Source: Pseudomonas citronellolis (GTDB lineage Bacteria; Pseudomonadota; Gammaproteobacteria; Pseudomonadales; Pseudomonadaceae). From it: DNA of 41,982 nt. The notes beneath the pieces are model-generated. The model was not told the DNA's origin. It saw nothing but the letters and a program-made list of their open reading frames with translations, and did no database searches. The position numbers and the translations under genes were made by a program. Location of the stretch: the NCBI RefSeq assembly GCF_029335315.1, contig NZ_JARJLT010000074.1, positions 1 through 41,982 on the forward strand, written 5' to 3'. Within the stretch, counting starts at the first letter, position 1. Each line of letters begins with the position of its first letter. Positions 17,338 through 25,729 of this stretch are shown here, piece after piece.

Positions 17338-18024
17338 ATGCGTGAGGAACGGATGCGGCGGGCGCCGGGCGGAGCCTGGCGGCGGGTGTGGGACGAGGTC
17401 ACCTCGCCCTTCGACCGCATCAGCGAGGCGACCTACGGGGTGATCATGACCCTGACCATCGTCTCGGTGCTGTCCGCCGCCGGTGGCGCCAGCCGCGAGG
17501 GCATGATCGCCGCGGCGCTGGGCTGCAACCTGGCCTGGGGCCTGGTGGACGCGCTGATGCTGCTGGTGCGCCTGCGCGTCGAGCGACTGCACCGGCACAA
17601 CCGTTTCGCCGCGTTGCGCCGCGAGGACGCCGAGGCGGGCTTCCGCGCCGGGCTGGAGGAGTTCCTCCCCGGCGCGCTGCTCGACCGCCTGGACGGCAAG
17701 GAAATCTGGGGCCTGCGCCAGCAACTGCTGGCCAGCCACCTGGGCCGCGAGCGCCCGCCGGCGGCCGGCATCGAGGACTACCTGGCGGCGCTGCTGGTGG
17801 TGGCGCTGGTGTTCTTCAGCACCTTCCCGCTGGTGCTGCCGCTGTGGTGGCTGGCCGACCCGCAGCTGGCCCTGCGCAGCGCCCAGTTCATCGGCGTGCT
17901 GATGCTGGCGCTGCTGGGCTGGCTGCTGTCGCGCTGGGCCGGCGACCGCTCGCCGCTCGGCGCCCTGGGGTTCACCGCCCTGGGGGTGGGCATGATCCTC
18001 CTGTGCGTCGCCCTGGGCGGCTGA
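17338..18024 (+). CDS. VIT1/CCC1-like integral membrane protein
   Basis: A 228-residue membrane protein with SEATYGVIMTLTIVSVLSAAG near residues 28-48 and ALGCNLAWGLVDALMLLV near 60-77. These segments resemble the first helices of VIT1/CCC1 iron/manganese transporters. A charged middle part (RVERLHRHNRFAALRREDAEAGF) is followed by two or three more helices (about 145-165, 180-198, 205-228). Whether it moves metal ions is not shown; the family name is from overall resemblance. GAGGAGGG lies 8 nt before the ATG. Monocistronic by position. Confidence 0.65.
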   Translation: MREERMRRAPGGAWRRVWDEVTSPFDRISEATYGVIMTLTIVSVLSAAGGASREGMIAAALGCNLAWGLVDALMLLVRLRVERLHRHNRFAALRREDAEAGFRAGLEEFLPGALLDRLDGKEIWGLRQQLLASHLGRERPPAAGIEDYLAALLVVALVFFSTFPLVLPLWWLADPQLALRSAQFIGVLMLALLGWLLSRWAGDRSPLGALGFTALGVGMILLCVALGG

Positions 18025-18321
18025 GCCAGCGGCCACCCCGGGTAAGCCGCCCGTCGCCGGCGGCCAAGCCAAGCGGCGCGGAAAGCGGCATTTGGCCGGC
18101 AATGGCGCTACGCTGAAACTGTTGGTGCCCGAGGCGTTGGCGAACCGGCTTGAGTCCTCGCCAATTCGACGCGTTTGGCTACCGATTGGGGGACGTTGAT
18201 GCATTTTGGCGTTTCCTGTGGCACGACAAGGTGCCCGCCGCGCGCATCGGCTGTGAGCCGCGCGCGCGTTGGCCGGGGAAACTAGGTGAAACCCTGAAAG
18301 TCTCGACAGGAGGTGCGTACC
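18025..18321 (+). other. Long leader region upstream of rraB
   Basis: A 297-bp gap without a convincing gene. An open frame at 18150-18437 overlaps rraB, lacks a ribosome site and looks spurious. A strong stem-loop lies at 18240-18267: GCGCGC pairs with GCGCGC and CGGCT with AGCCG, apex GTG. The stretch just before the gene (AACTAGGTGAAACCCTGAAAG) is less GC-rich than its surroundings. It may be a structured 5' leader. Confidence 0.35.
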
Positions 18322-18663
18322 ATGGAAAAGCCCCTCTCGGAGGATATCAGTGTCAATGTGCTGCGCCGGATGAAGGAGGGCGGCTTCGATTTCGCCCGCA
18401 TCCATCCCATCGACTTCTTCGCCATCTTTCCCGATGAACAGCAAGCCCGCACGGCCGCACGGCAGTTTCGCGGCGAATCGTTGCGTGCCCAGGTCGAGGC
18501 CCGTTCCGACGGTGGCTGGAACCTGCAGATCAGCAAGGTGATGTTCGCGACGCACGCGGCCATTGGCGCATTCGAACACGACCTGGAGGAGGTCGTGGCG
18601 CCGCTGGGAGGCGTGCTCGATGGTTGGGGCGTGACGCAGGAAGTGAGTAGCCTGCGTCCCTGA
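18322..18663 (+). CDS. rraB: RraB family protein (RNase E regulator)
   Basis: A 113-residue acidic protein of the RraB family, which in E. coli binds RNase E and dampens its activity. Family marks are the central FPDEQQARTAARQF and the C-terminal FEHDLEEVVAPLGGVLDGWG. AGGAGGT at 18308-18314 is a near-ideal ribosome site for the ATG at 18322; the GTG at 18313 is inside that site and unlikely as a start. Stands alone, with a long leader. Whether it regulates RNase E in this organism is inference from the family. Confidence 0.8.
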   Translation: MEKPLSEDISVNVLRRMKEGGFDFARIHPIDFFAIFPDEQQARTAARQFRGESLRAQVEARSDGGWNLQISKVMFATHAAIGAFEHDLEEVVAPLGGVLDGWGVTQEVSSLRP

Positions 18664-18826
18664 CCCCACCCCCGCGTTGCGCCGCCGCGCCATGCCGGCC
18701 GGCGGCTTCCCACTCCCCTGAAGCCTAGTGATACCGCGCCGCCGGAGGGCGGCGCGGCCTGTACGCGGGCCCGCCGGGGGTTATGGTCGGGCGCCTTTTG
18801 CGGCAGACTGCGCCGCGGAGGTGACC

Positions 18827-19534
18827 ATGACCGATATCCTGATTCTGACCCACGCCGATTTCTGCCCGCCGGGCCACCTGGCCACGGTGCTCGACCGCGC
18901 CGGCCTGGCCTTCGACGTGCGCCGCGCCGACCACGGCGAGCTGGACGGCTACGACCTGGAACGGCCGCAAGCCGTGGCCATCATGGGCGGGCCGATGAGC
19001 GTGAACGACGACCTGCCCTGGCTGCGCAGCGAAGTGGCCGCGCTGCGGCGCTTCATCGAGCGCCGCGTGCCGCTGATCGGCCACTGCCTGGGCGGCCAGC
19101 TGCTGGCCAAGGCCCTCGGCGCGCCGATCCACCACCAGGGCTACACCGAGATGGGCTGGCAGCCGATGCGCCGCCTGGAAAGTCAGAGCCCGTGGCTGGC
19201 GCACCTGCCCGAGGAATTCCCGATCTACCAGTGGCACGGCGACACCTTCGACCTGCCCGAAGGCGCCGAGCACCTGCTGTCCAGCCCCTGGTGCGCCAAC
19301 CAGGGCTTCAGCTGGGGCGGTTTCGTCCTCGGCCTGCAGGGCCACCCGGAGATGACCGAGGAACTGGTGGCCGGCTGGATCAACGGCTGGCCCGAGTACC
19401 TCGACCCCAGCCAGCCGAGCCAGGAAACCCGCGAGGTGATGCTCGCCGAGCTGCCGCGCAAGGTGGCCGAGCTGAACCGCGTGGCCGAGGGCTTCTACGC
19501 CCACTGGCTGAAGCTGGCCGGCTTCGCCGCCTGA
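18827..19534 (+). CDS. Class I glutamine amidotransferase (GuaA-like, stand-alone)
   Basis: A 235-residue GATase1 domain protein. The nucleophile elbow GHCLGGQ is near residue 87, the oxyanion region MGGPMSVND near 50-58, and the catalytic His-Glu is in LQGHPEMTEEL near 178-188. There is no synthetase domain, so it either supplies ammonia to a partner or, like PuuD-type relatives, hydrolyses gamma-glutamyl compounds. GGAGG is 5 nt before the ATG. The substrate is unknown. It ends facing patD across a REP block, so it is not co-transcribed with the polyamine operon. Confidence 0.85.
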   Translation: MTDILILTHADFCPPGHLATVLDRAGLAFDVRRADHGELDGYDLERPQAVAIMGGPMSVNDDLPWLRSEVAALRRFIERRVPLIGHCLGGQLLAKALGAPIHHQGYTEMGWQPMRRLESQSPWLAHLPEEFPIYQWHGDTFDLPEGAEHLLSSPWCANQGFSWGGFVLGLQGHPEMTEELVAGWINGWPEYLDPSQPSQETREVMLAELPRKVAELNRVAEGFYAHWLKLAGFAA

Positions 19535-19561
19535 CGCCCCGCCCCTTGCGCTGCCGCCCCC

Positions 19562-19734
19562 TGTAGGAGCGGACTCCGTCCGCGATGGCTCGAGCGCCGG
19601 CCTTGCCGGCGGGATCGCGGATGAATCCGCTCCTACGGTGGGCTGGGGCCGAAGGCTTTGGATCCCCGCGTTCGCGGGGACGACGTCTGGGAGGGGGCGC
19701 CAATCCCAACCCCGTCACCCCCGCGAACGCGGGA
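19562..19734. repeat. REP doublet and CCCGCG palindromes between convergent genes
   Basis: The REP element TGTAGGAGCGGACTCCGTCC (from 19562) is met by an inverted copy ending CCGCTCCTAC at 19636. Then comes TCCCCGCG-TT-CGCGGGGA at 19663-19680, and the same palindrome with AA centre at about 19719-19734. It fills the 3'-3' gap between the amidotransferase and patD and has the same two families as 1011-1134. Confidence 0.85.
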
Positions 19735-19781
19735 GCCCAGCGCCTTCGCTGTCGGCCTCCCCCGACCGGAAGGCCGCGCGC

Positions 19782-21206
19782 TCAGTGTTTGAACATGATG
19801 TGCCGCGCCACCGTGTAGTCCTCCAGCCCGTACATCGACAGGTCCTTGCCGTAGCCGGACTGCTTGAAGCCGCCGTGGGGCATCTCGCTGCACAGCATGA
19901 AGTGGGTGTTCACCCAGGTGCAGCCGTACTGCAGGCGCGCCGCCACCCGGCTGGCGCGGCCGACGTCGCGGGTCCAGACCGAGCTGGCCAGGCCGTACTC
20001 GGAATCGTTGGCCCAGCGGATCGCCTGTTCGGCGTCGCTGAACGGGGTCACCGAGACCACCGGGCCGAACACTTCGTTGCGCACGATCTCGTCGTCCTGC
20101 TGGGCATTGGCCACCACCGTCGGCTGGTAGAAGAAGCCGCTGCCGGCCACCGCCGCGCCGCCGGTGGCGATGCGGATGTGCGGGCTGGCCTTGGCCCGTT
20201 CGACGAAGCCGGACACGCGCTCGCGCTGGCTGGCGGTGATCAGCGGGCCGAGCTCGGTGGCCGGGTCGTCCTGCAGGCCGGTCTTCAGGCTCGACACCGC
20301 GCCGGCCAGGTCGGCGACGAAGTTGTCGTAGATATTCTTGCCGGCGTAGATGCGGCAGGCCGCGGTACAGTCCTGCCCGGCGTTGTAGAAGCCGAAGGTG
20401 CGGATGCCCTCGACCACGTCGGCCAGGTCGGCGTCGTCGAAGACGATCACCGGGGCCTTGCCGCCCAGTTCCATGTGCAGGCGCTTCACGCTGTCGGCGG
20501 CGCTGCGGATGATCGCCTTGCCGGTGCCCACCGAGCCGGTCAGCGAGACCATGCGCACCAGCGCGTGGTTGACCAGCGGGCTGCCCACCGTGGGGCCGCG
20601 GCCGAACACCAGGTTGACCACCCCGGCGGGGAACAGCTCGGCGATGAACTCGGCCAGGCGCAGGGCGGTCAGCGGGGTCTGCTCGGAGGGCTTGAGCACC
20701 ACGCAGTTGCCGGCGGCCAGGGCCGGGCCGAGCTTCCAGGCGGCCATCATCAGCGGGTAGTTCCAGGGCGCGATGGAGGCGATCACCCCCACCGGGTCGC
20801 GGCGGATCATCGAGGTGAAGCCGGGCAGGTACTCGCCGGCCGCCGAGCCGGGCAGGCAGCGGCTGGCGCCGGCGAAGAAGCGGAACACGTCGGCGATCGC
20901 CGGGATTTCGTCGTTCAGCGCGGCGGCGTAGGGCTTGCCGCAGTTCTGCGATTCCAGGCGCGCCAGCTCTTCGGCGTGCTCCTCGATCTTGTCGGCCAGG
21001 CGCAGCAGGAGCAGCGCGCGGTCTTTCGGCGCGGTCTGCGACCAGCCGTCGAAGGCGGCGTCGGCGGCGCGCACGGCGGCGTCCACCTGAGCCTCGCTGG
21101 CCTCGGCGACCTGCCCGAGCACCGCGCCGGTGGAGGGGTTGAGGATATCCAGCGGCGCGCCTTCGCCGGCGACGAACTGGCCATTGATCAGCAGTTTGCT
21201 TTGCAT
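19782..21206 (-). CDS. patD: Gamma-aminobutyraldehyde dehydrogenase
   Basis: A 474-residue NAD-dependent aldehyde dehydrogenase, the same length as E. coli PatD (YdcW) and very like it along its whole length as I remember that sequence. The catalytic cysteine lies in [14 protein letters not shown] and the general base in [17 protein letters not shown]. The start ([12 protein letters not shown]) and the end ([27 protein letters not shown]) are diagnostic. It oxidises 4-aminobutanal from putrescine breakdown to GABA in the cytoplasm. GAGGAG lies upstream. It is the last gene of a ydcSTUV-patD operon, in the same order as E. coli. Confidence 0.94.
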   Translation of the reverse strand: MQSKLLINGQFVAGEGAPLDILNPSTGAVLGQVAEASEAQVDAAVRAADAAFDGWSQTAPKDRALLLLRLADKIEEHAEELARLESQNCGKPYAAALNDEIPAIADVFRFFAGASRCLPGSAAGEYLPGFTSMIRRDPVGVIASIAPWNYPLMMAAWKLGPALAAGNCVVLKPSEQTPLTALRLAEFIAELFPAGVVNLVFGRGPTVGSPLVNHALVRMVSLTGSVGTGKAIIRSAADSVKRLHMELGGKAPVIVFDDADLADVVEGIRTFGFYNAGQDCTAACRIYAGKNIYDNFVADLAGAVSSLKTGLQDDPATELGPLITASQRERVSGFVERAKASPHIRIATGGAAVAGSGFFYQPTVVANAQQDDEIVRNEVFGPVVSVTPFSDAEQAIRWANDSEYGLASSVWTRDVGRASRVAARLQYGCTWVNTHFMLCSEMPHGGFKQSGYGKDLSMYGLEDYTVARHIMFKH

Positions 21207-21258
21207 TGCGGGCTCCTCGTGTGGAGTGGCATTCGTCCCGCCCGGGGCGGGGCCCGGT

Positions 21259-22065
21259 TCACTTGCCGGCGCCGGCCACGTCGCTGGTGCCGCGGGTGAG
21301 GTAGTAGGCGCCGAGGATCGGCAGCATGGTCGCCAGCATCACCAGCATGGCCACCACGTTGGTGATGGGCACGTCGCGCGGGCGGCTCAGCTGGTTCAGC
21401 AGCCACAGCGGCAGGGTGCGCTCGTGGCCGGCGGTGAAGGTGGTGACGATGATCTCGTCGAAGGACAGCGCGAAGGCCAGCATGCCGCCGGCCAGCAGGG
21501 CGGTGGCGATGTTCGGCAGGACCACGTAGCGGAAGGTCTGCCAGCCGTCGGCGCCGAGGTCCATGGAGGCCTCGATGAGGCTGAACGAGGTGCGGCGGAA
21601 GCGCGCGATCACGTTGTTGTAGACGATCACCACGCAGAAGGTCGCGTGGCCGATGACGATGGTCAGGAAGCCTGGTTCTATGCCCAGGGTCTTGAACGCC
21701 GAGAGCAGGGCGATACCGGTGATGATGCCGGGCAGGGCGATCGGCAGGATCAGCATCAGCGAGACGCTTTCCTTGCCGAAGAAGTCGCGCCGGTACAGCG
21801 CCCCGGCGGCCAGGGTGCCGAGGACCATGGCCACCAGGGTGGCGACGCAGGCGATCTTCACCGACAGCCCGATGGCGTCGAGCACGTCGCCGCGCTGCGC
21901 CACCTCGGCGAACCAGCGCAGGGTGAAGCCCTGCAGCGGGAAGCTGTAGGCCGACTCCTCGGTGTTGAAGGCGTAGAGCAGGATCACCAGGATCGGGAAG
22001 TGCAGGAACACCAGCCCGCCCCAGGCGGCCAGGCGCAACAGCCACGATGGTCGTTCAGAGTGCAT
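21259..22065 (-). CDS. ydcV: ABC transporter permease YdcV (PotC-like)
   Basis: A 268-residue inner-membrane permease with about six helices and the EAA loop [21 protein letters not shown] near residues 165-185 that contacts the ATPase. It is the second permease of a polyamine-type importer. The start overlaps the end of ydcU by 11 bp, indicating coupled translation. It is followed 52 bp later by patD. Confidence 0.9.
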   Translation of the reverse strand: MHSERPSWLLRLAAWGGLVFLHFPILVILLYAFNTEESAYSFPLQGFTLRWFAEVAQRGDVLDAIGLSVKIACVATLVAMVLGTLAAGALYRRDFFGKESVSLMLILPIALPGIITGIALLSAFKTLGIEPGFLTIVIGHATFCVVIVYNNVIARFRRTSFSLIEASMDLGADGWQTFRYVVLPNIATALLAGGMLAFALSFDEIIVTTFTAGHERTLPLWLLNQLSRPRDVPITNVVAMLVMLATMLPILGAYYLTRGTSDVAGAGK

Positions 22066-22960
22066 CGAAGGCCCCCAGCCGCTTGGCGATGGACAGGTAC
22101 ACGGCGATCAGCACGATGGGCACCAGGGTGAAGGCGGCGGCCAGCGGCATGTTGCCGATCGAACCCTGCTGGACGTAGACCATGGTGCCGATGAACAGCC
22201 CGCTGGGGCCGACCAGCTGCGGGATGATGAAGTCGCCCAGGGTCAGGCTGAAGGTGAAGATCGAGCCGGCCACCACACCGGGGAAGGCCAGCGGCAGGAC
22301 GACCTGGAAGAAGGTCTGCCGCGGGTGCGCGCCGAGGTCGGCGCTGGCTTGCAGCAGCGACGGCGGCAGGCGTTCCAGGGCGGCCTGGATCGGCAGGATC
22401 ATGAACGGCAGCCAGATGTAGGTGAACACCCAGAAGCGCCCCAGGTGCGAGGTGGACAGGGTGTTGCCGCCCACCCCCGGCACCTCCAGCAGCAGGTTCA
22501 GCGGGCCCAGCAGGTGCAGCTTGTCGATCAGCCAGTAGAGGATGCCGCCCTTGGCCAGGATCACCGTCCAGGCGTAGGCCTTGACGATGTAGCTGGCCCA
22601 CATCGGCAGCATCACCGCGATATAGAAGAAGGCTTTTTCCTTGGGCCCGGCGAAGCGCGCCATGTAGTAGGCGATGGGGAAGGCCAGCACGGCGCTGGCC
22701 AGCGACACCGCCACGGCCATGCCCAGGGTGCGCAGCACGATGTCGTAGTTGGCCGGGTTGAACAGGGCCTTGTAGTTGGCCAGGGTCAGGTCCGGGGTCA
22801 CCGCCATGGTGAAGTCGTCGAAGGTGTAGAAGCTCTGCCAGAGCAGGGCGAACAGCGCGCCGATGTAGATCACCCCGAACCACAGCAGCGGCGGGATGAG
22901 CAGCATCAGCAGGTACAGGTTGCTGCGCCGGTAGAGGAAGCTGGAGAGCGCGCGCATCAT
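22055..22960 (-). CDS. ydcU: ABC transporter permease YdcU (PotB-like)
   Basis: A 301-residue inner-membrane permease with a hydrophobic start ([27 protein letters not shown]), about six helices, and the EAA loop [21 protein letters not shown] near 215-235. The ATG overlaps the ydcT stop as ATGA (22957-22960), and its end overlaps ydcV. It pairs with YdcV to form the channel. Confidence 0.92.
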   Translation of the reverse strand: MMRALSSFLYRRSNLYLLMLLIPPLLWFGVIYIGALFALLWQSFYTFDDFTMAVTPDLTLANYKALFNPANYDIVLRTLGMAVAVSLASAVLAFPIAYYMARFAGPKEKAFFYIAVMLPMWASYIVKAYAWTVILAKGGILYWLIDKLHLLGPLNLLLEVPGVGGNTLSTSHLGRFWVFTYIWLPFMILPIQAALERLPPSLLQASADLGAHPRQTFFQVVLPLAFPGVVAGSIFTFSLTLGDFIIPQLVGPSGLFIGTMVYVQQGSIGNMPLAAAFTLVPIVLIAVYLSIAKRLGAFDAL

Positions 22961-23976
22961 GGCTGCGGTTCCTCGCGCAGGGGCACCAGCGCGTTGCGCG
23001 CCCAGCAGGCGCTGACCGCCTCGCCGGGCTGCGGGCGTGTTTCCTCGCGCTCGCCGTTGGGCAACGCGGCGACCAGCCGGCCGCCGTCGTCCAGGGCGAT
23101 CTCGTAGCGGCTGGCGGCGCCCAGGTACTGCACGTCGACCAGGGTCCCGGCGACCTGCAGCTCGCCCTCGCGGGCCTGGCCGAAGCGCACGTGCTCGGGG
23201 CGCAGCGACCAGGCCCCGGCCTCGCCGAGCAGGCGCCGGGCGGTGTCGCCGCGCAGCACGTTGGCGGTGCCGACGAACTCCGCGACGAACGGCGTGGCCG
23301 GCTTCATGTAGAGGTTGCGCGGGGTGTCGACCTGCTCGATGCGGCCCTTGTTGAACACCGCCACGCGGTCGGACATGGACAGCGCCTCGCCCTGGTCGTG
23401 GGTGACGAAGATGAAGGTGATGCCGAGCTGGCGCTGGAGTTTCTTCAGTTCCACCTGCATCTGCTCGCGCAGCTTCAGGTCCAGCGCGCCCAGTGGTTCG
23501 TCCAGCAGCAGCACGCGCGGGCGATTGACCAGGGCGCGGGCCAGGGCCACGCGCTGGCGCTGGCCGCCGGACAGCTGCGCCGGCTTGCGCCCGCCGTAGC
23601 CGCCGAGGGCGACCATGCCCAGCGCTTCTTCGGCGCGGCCCAGGCGCTCGGTCTTGGCCACGCCCTTGACCTTGAGGCCGTAGGCGACGTTGTCCAGCAC
23701 GTTCATGTGCGGGAACAGCGCGTAGTCCTGGAACACGGTGTTCACGTCGCGCTCGTAGGGCGGCAGGCCGGCGGCCTCGTGGCCGTGGATGCGGATGGAG
23801 CCGGAAGAGGGCTGCTCGAACCCGGCGATCAGGCGCAGGCAGGTGGTCTTGCCGGAACCGGAGGGGCCGAGCATGGAGAAGAACTCGCCATCGCGGATCT
23901 CGATGGACACCCGGTCGACGGCTTTCACCTCGCCGTAGTGGCGGCTCACCTCGGTGAACTGGACGGCAGTGGTCAT
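22957..23976 (-). CDS. ydcT: ABC transporter ATP-binding protein YdcT (PotA-like)
   Basis: A 339-residue ATPase with Walker A GPSGSGKTT near residues 38-46, Q-loop VFQDYALFPHM, signature LSGGQRQRVALARAL near 136-150, Walker B VLLLDEPLGALD near 157-168 and the switch histidine FVTHDQGEAL. A TOBE domain makes up the last third. It drives polyamine-type import. It is separated from ydcS by 216 bp that hold a perfect REP inverted pair; it is tightly coupled to ydcU downstream. Confidence 0.94.
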   Translation of the reverse strand: MTTAVQFTEVSRHYGEVKAVDRVSIEIRDGEFFSMLGPSGSGKTTCLRLIAGFEQPSSGSIRIHGHEAAGLPPYERDVNTVFQDYALFPHMNVLDNVAYGLKVKGVAKTERLGRAEEALGMVALGGYGGRKPAQLSGGQRQRVALARALVNRPRVLLLDEPLGALDLKLREQMQVELKKLQRQLGITFIFVTHDQGEALSMSDRVAVFNKGRIEQVDTPRNLYMKPATPFVAEFVGTANVLRGDTARRLLGEAGAWSLRPEHVRFGQAREGELQVAGTLVDVQYLGAASRYEIALDDGGRLVAALPNGEREETRPQPGEAVSACWARNALVPLREEPQP

Positions 23977-24118
23977 GGCGCTACCCGCGTGGCTGGTGTG
24001 CTCTATCAGGGTAGTGCATGGGGGCGAGTGGGGCCGGTGTCGTGCTGGTCGGGGCGTTCATCGTTGCGGAGAGGGCTACGGGGTCAATCCGCAGCACGCA
24101 GCTACCGGCGAAGTTCTG

Positions 24119-24181
24119 TTCGCGAGCAAGCTCGCTCCTACAGGTGCAATGGCTTTTCGTAGGAGCGAGCTTGCTCGCGAA
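24119..24181. repeat. Perfect inverted REP pair inside the ydc operon
   Basis: Two 23-bp elements, 24119-24141 (TTCGCGAGCAAGCTCGCTCC and three more bases) and its exact reverse complement at 24159-24181, with a 17-nt spacer. They lie in the 216-bp gap between ydcS and ydcT on the same strand. The transcript could form a long stable stem, as in binding-protein operons where REP/BIME elements protect the upstream mRNA. The same family is seen at 9261-9283 and 29734-29756. Confidence 0.9.
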
Positions 24182-24192
24182 CGCTTCAGGCC

Positions 24193-25344
24193 TTACCGCC
24201 CGCCCATGATCGCGATGTAGTCCTGCGTCCAGCGGCTGTACGGCACGAACTTGCCACCCTCCGCCTGCGGCGTCTTCCAGAAGGCGATGCGGTCGAACTG
24301 GTCGTAGCCGTTGGTGGCGCAGCCCTGGGCGCCGAGCAGTTGGCTGCCGCTGCAGCCGGCGGGGGAGGCCGGCACCGAGCCGAACCAGGCGGCGACGTCG
24401 CCCTGCACCTTGGGCTCCAGCGACCAGTTCATCCATTTGTAGGCGCAGTTCGGGTGCTTGGCGTCGACGTGCATCATGGTGGTGTCGGCCCAGCCGGTGA
24501 CGCCTTCGGCGGGGATGGTCGAGGCGATCGGCTGTTTCTCGCCGACCAGCGCGTTGACCTGGTACGGCCAGGAGCCGGAAGCGGCCACGCCTTCGTTCTT
24601 GAAGTCGCTCATCTGCACGGTCGCATCGTGCCAGTAGCGGTGGATCAGCGCGTGCTGCGCGCGCAGCAGCTTGAGCACCGCGGCGTACTGCGCCTCGGTG
24701 AGCTGGTAGGGGTCCTGGATGCCCAGGGCCGGCTCGGTGGCCTTCAGGTAGAGCGCGGCGTCGGCGATATAGATGGGGCCGTCGTAGGCCTGCACGCGGC
24801 CCTTGTTGCTCTTGCCGTCGGGCAGCTGCTGTTCCTGGAACACCACGCTCCAGCTTTCCGGCGCCTTGGGGAAGACCTTGGTGTTGTACATCAGCACGTT
24901 CGGGCCCCATTGGTAGGGCGTGCCGTAGTGCTTGCCGTCGACGGTGTGCCAGGGCGCGTCCTGCAGGCGCGGGTCGACGTTCTTCCAGTTGGGGATCAGG
25001 GCCACGTTGACCGGCTGCACGCGCTTGCCGTAGACCAGGCGCAGCGAGGCGTCGCCGGAAGCGGTGACCAGGTCGTAGCCGCCCTTGGCCATCAGGCTGA
25101 CCATCTCGTCGGAGGTGGCGGCGGTCTTCACGTTGACCTTGCAACCGGTCTCCTTCTCGAAGGGGGTGACCCAATCGTAGGCCTTGTCGCTCTCGCCGCG
25201 TTCGACGTAGCCGGGCCAGGCGATGATGTCGAGGGCGCCCTCGCCGGCGCCGAGCTTCTGGATGGCGTCGGCGGCCTGGGCCGAGGCGCCGGCCAGCGCG
25301 CAGACACAGGCGAAGGCCAGGGGGGCGGTTCTGAAGGAAGGCAT
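24193..25344 (-). CDS. ydcS: Polyamine-type ABC transporter substrate-binding protein YdcS
   Basis: A 383-residue periplasmic binding protein with a signal peptide (MPSFRTAPLAFACVCALAGASAQA, cut near ADAIQ). The segments ALDIIAWPGYVERGESDKAYDW, TAATSDEMVSLMAKGGYDLVTASGDASLRL and the C-terminal KFVPYSRWTQDYIAIMGGR closely match E. coli YdcS as I recall it. YdcS relatives bind polyamines; E. coli YdcS has also been reported to make short polyhydroxybutyrate. The start at 25344 has AGGAGT upstream; the frame is open further up but without coding character. First gene of ydcSTUV-patD, divergent from the ATP-grasp operon. Confidence 0.93.
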   Translation of the reverse strand: MPSFRTAPLAFACVCALAGASAQAADAIQKLGAGEGALDIIAWPGYVERGESDKAYDWVTPFEKETGCKVNVKTAATSDEMVSLMAKGGYDLVTASGDASLRLVYGKRVQPVNVALIPNWKNVDPRLQDAPWHTVDGKHYGTPYQWGPNVLMYNTKVFPKAPESWSVVFQEQQLPDGKSNKGRVQAYDGPIYIADAALYLKATEPALGIQDPYQLTEAQYAAVLKLLRAQHALIHRYWHDATVQMSDFKNEGVAASGSWPYQVNALVGEKQPIASTIPAEGVTGWADTTMMHVDAKHPNCAYKWMNWSLEPKVQGDVAAWFGSVPASPAGCSGSQLLGAQGCATNGYDQFDRIAFWKTPQAEGGKFVPYSRWTQDYIAIMGGR

Positions 25345-25570
25345 GAGCGGACTCCTGTTATGGGTTCGGAGCCTCTGCGGCCGTACCGCACCGGCAGGCG
25401 GGCACCCGGGCGACAGCGTGTGGGTCATGGCAAAAGGACATCTCTGGCAGCGTAGTCGCGCCCCGCGAGGGCTACAAGCGCGCGGCCGGCGTCCGTGCAT
25501 AAGCATAGGTCGATCCGTCACGGGGCGATGCCGGGCCTTGGCCTAGACTGTCCCCGGTGGGCGGCGCCTG

Positions 25571-25585
25571 GCGCCAAACGGGGCG
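25571..25585. promoter_or_regulatory. Degenerate NtrC-like site
   Basis: GCGCCAAACGGGGCG resembles the left half of the NtrC consensus (GCACC-N5-GGTGC) only. It starts 41 bp, about four helical turns, upstream of the better site at 25612, so both would face the same side of the DNA. Weak on its own. Confidence 0.3.
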
Positions 25586-25611
25586 GCGACCGCCCGCCAC
25601 CCGCGCGCGCC

Positions 25612-25626
25612 GCACCAAACTGGCGC
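25612..25626. promoter_or_regulatory. NtrC-like enhancer site
   Basis: GCACCAAACTGGCGC matches the NtrC consensus GCACC-N5-GGTGC at nine of ten conserved positions. Its centre is about 86 bp upstream of the predicted sigma-54 start point, a normal enhancer distance. Confidence 0.6.
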
Positions 25627-25678
25627 ACGGCCGTTTGGCCGGTTTTCCAAGTCATTGAAATCAAAGATTTTGTGCTGC

Positions 25679-25693
25679 TGGCACGGGGCTTGC
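25679..25693 (+). promoter_or_regulatory. Sigma-54 (RpoN) promoter of the ATP-grasp operon
   Basis: TGGCACGGGGCTTGC matches the -24/-12 consensus TGGCACG-N4-TTGC exactly, with the required 10 bp between GG (25680-25681) and GC (25692-25693). Transcription would start near 25705, giving a leader of about 25 nt before the ATG at 25730. Confidence 0.85.
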
Positions 25694-25729
25694 GATGGCA
25701 ACTCCAACGCTGGCGACAAGGAGTTCGGC

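Larger units (their letters stand above)
25345..25729. other. Divergent regulatory region between ydcS and the ATP-grasp operon
   Basis: This 385-bp stretch has no gene. The right part holds the sigma-54 promoter and NtrC-like sites listed separately. For ydcS on the minus strand, a weak TTGTAG-N17-TACGCT pair lies at about 25446-25475, low confidence. The NtrC-like sites lie between the two operons and could serve both. Confidence 0.5.

Noticed and set aside
18150-18437. A 95-codon frame upstream of and overlapping rraB
   Set aside because: No ribosome site, overlaps the rraB start out of frame, and the translation has no recognisable pattern.
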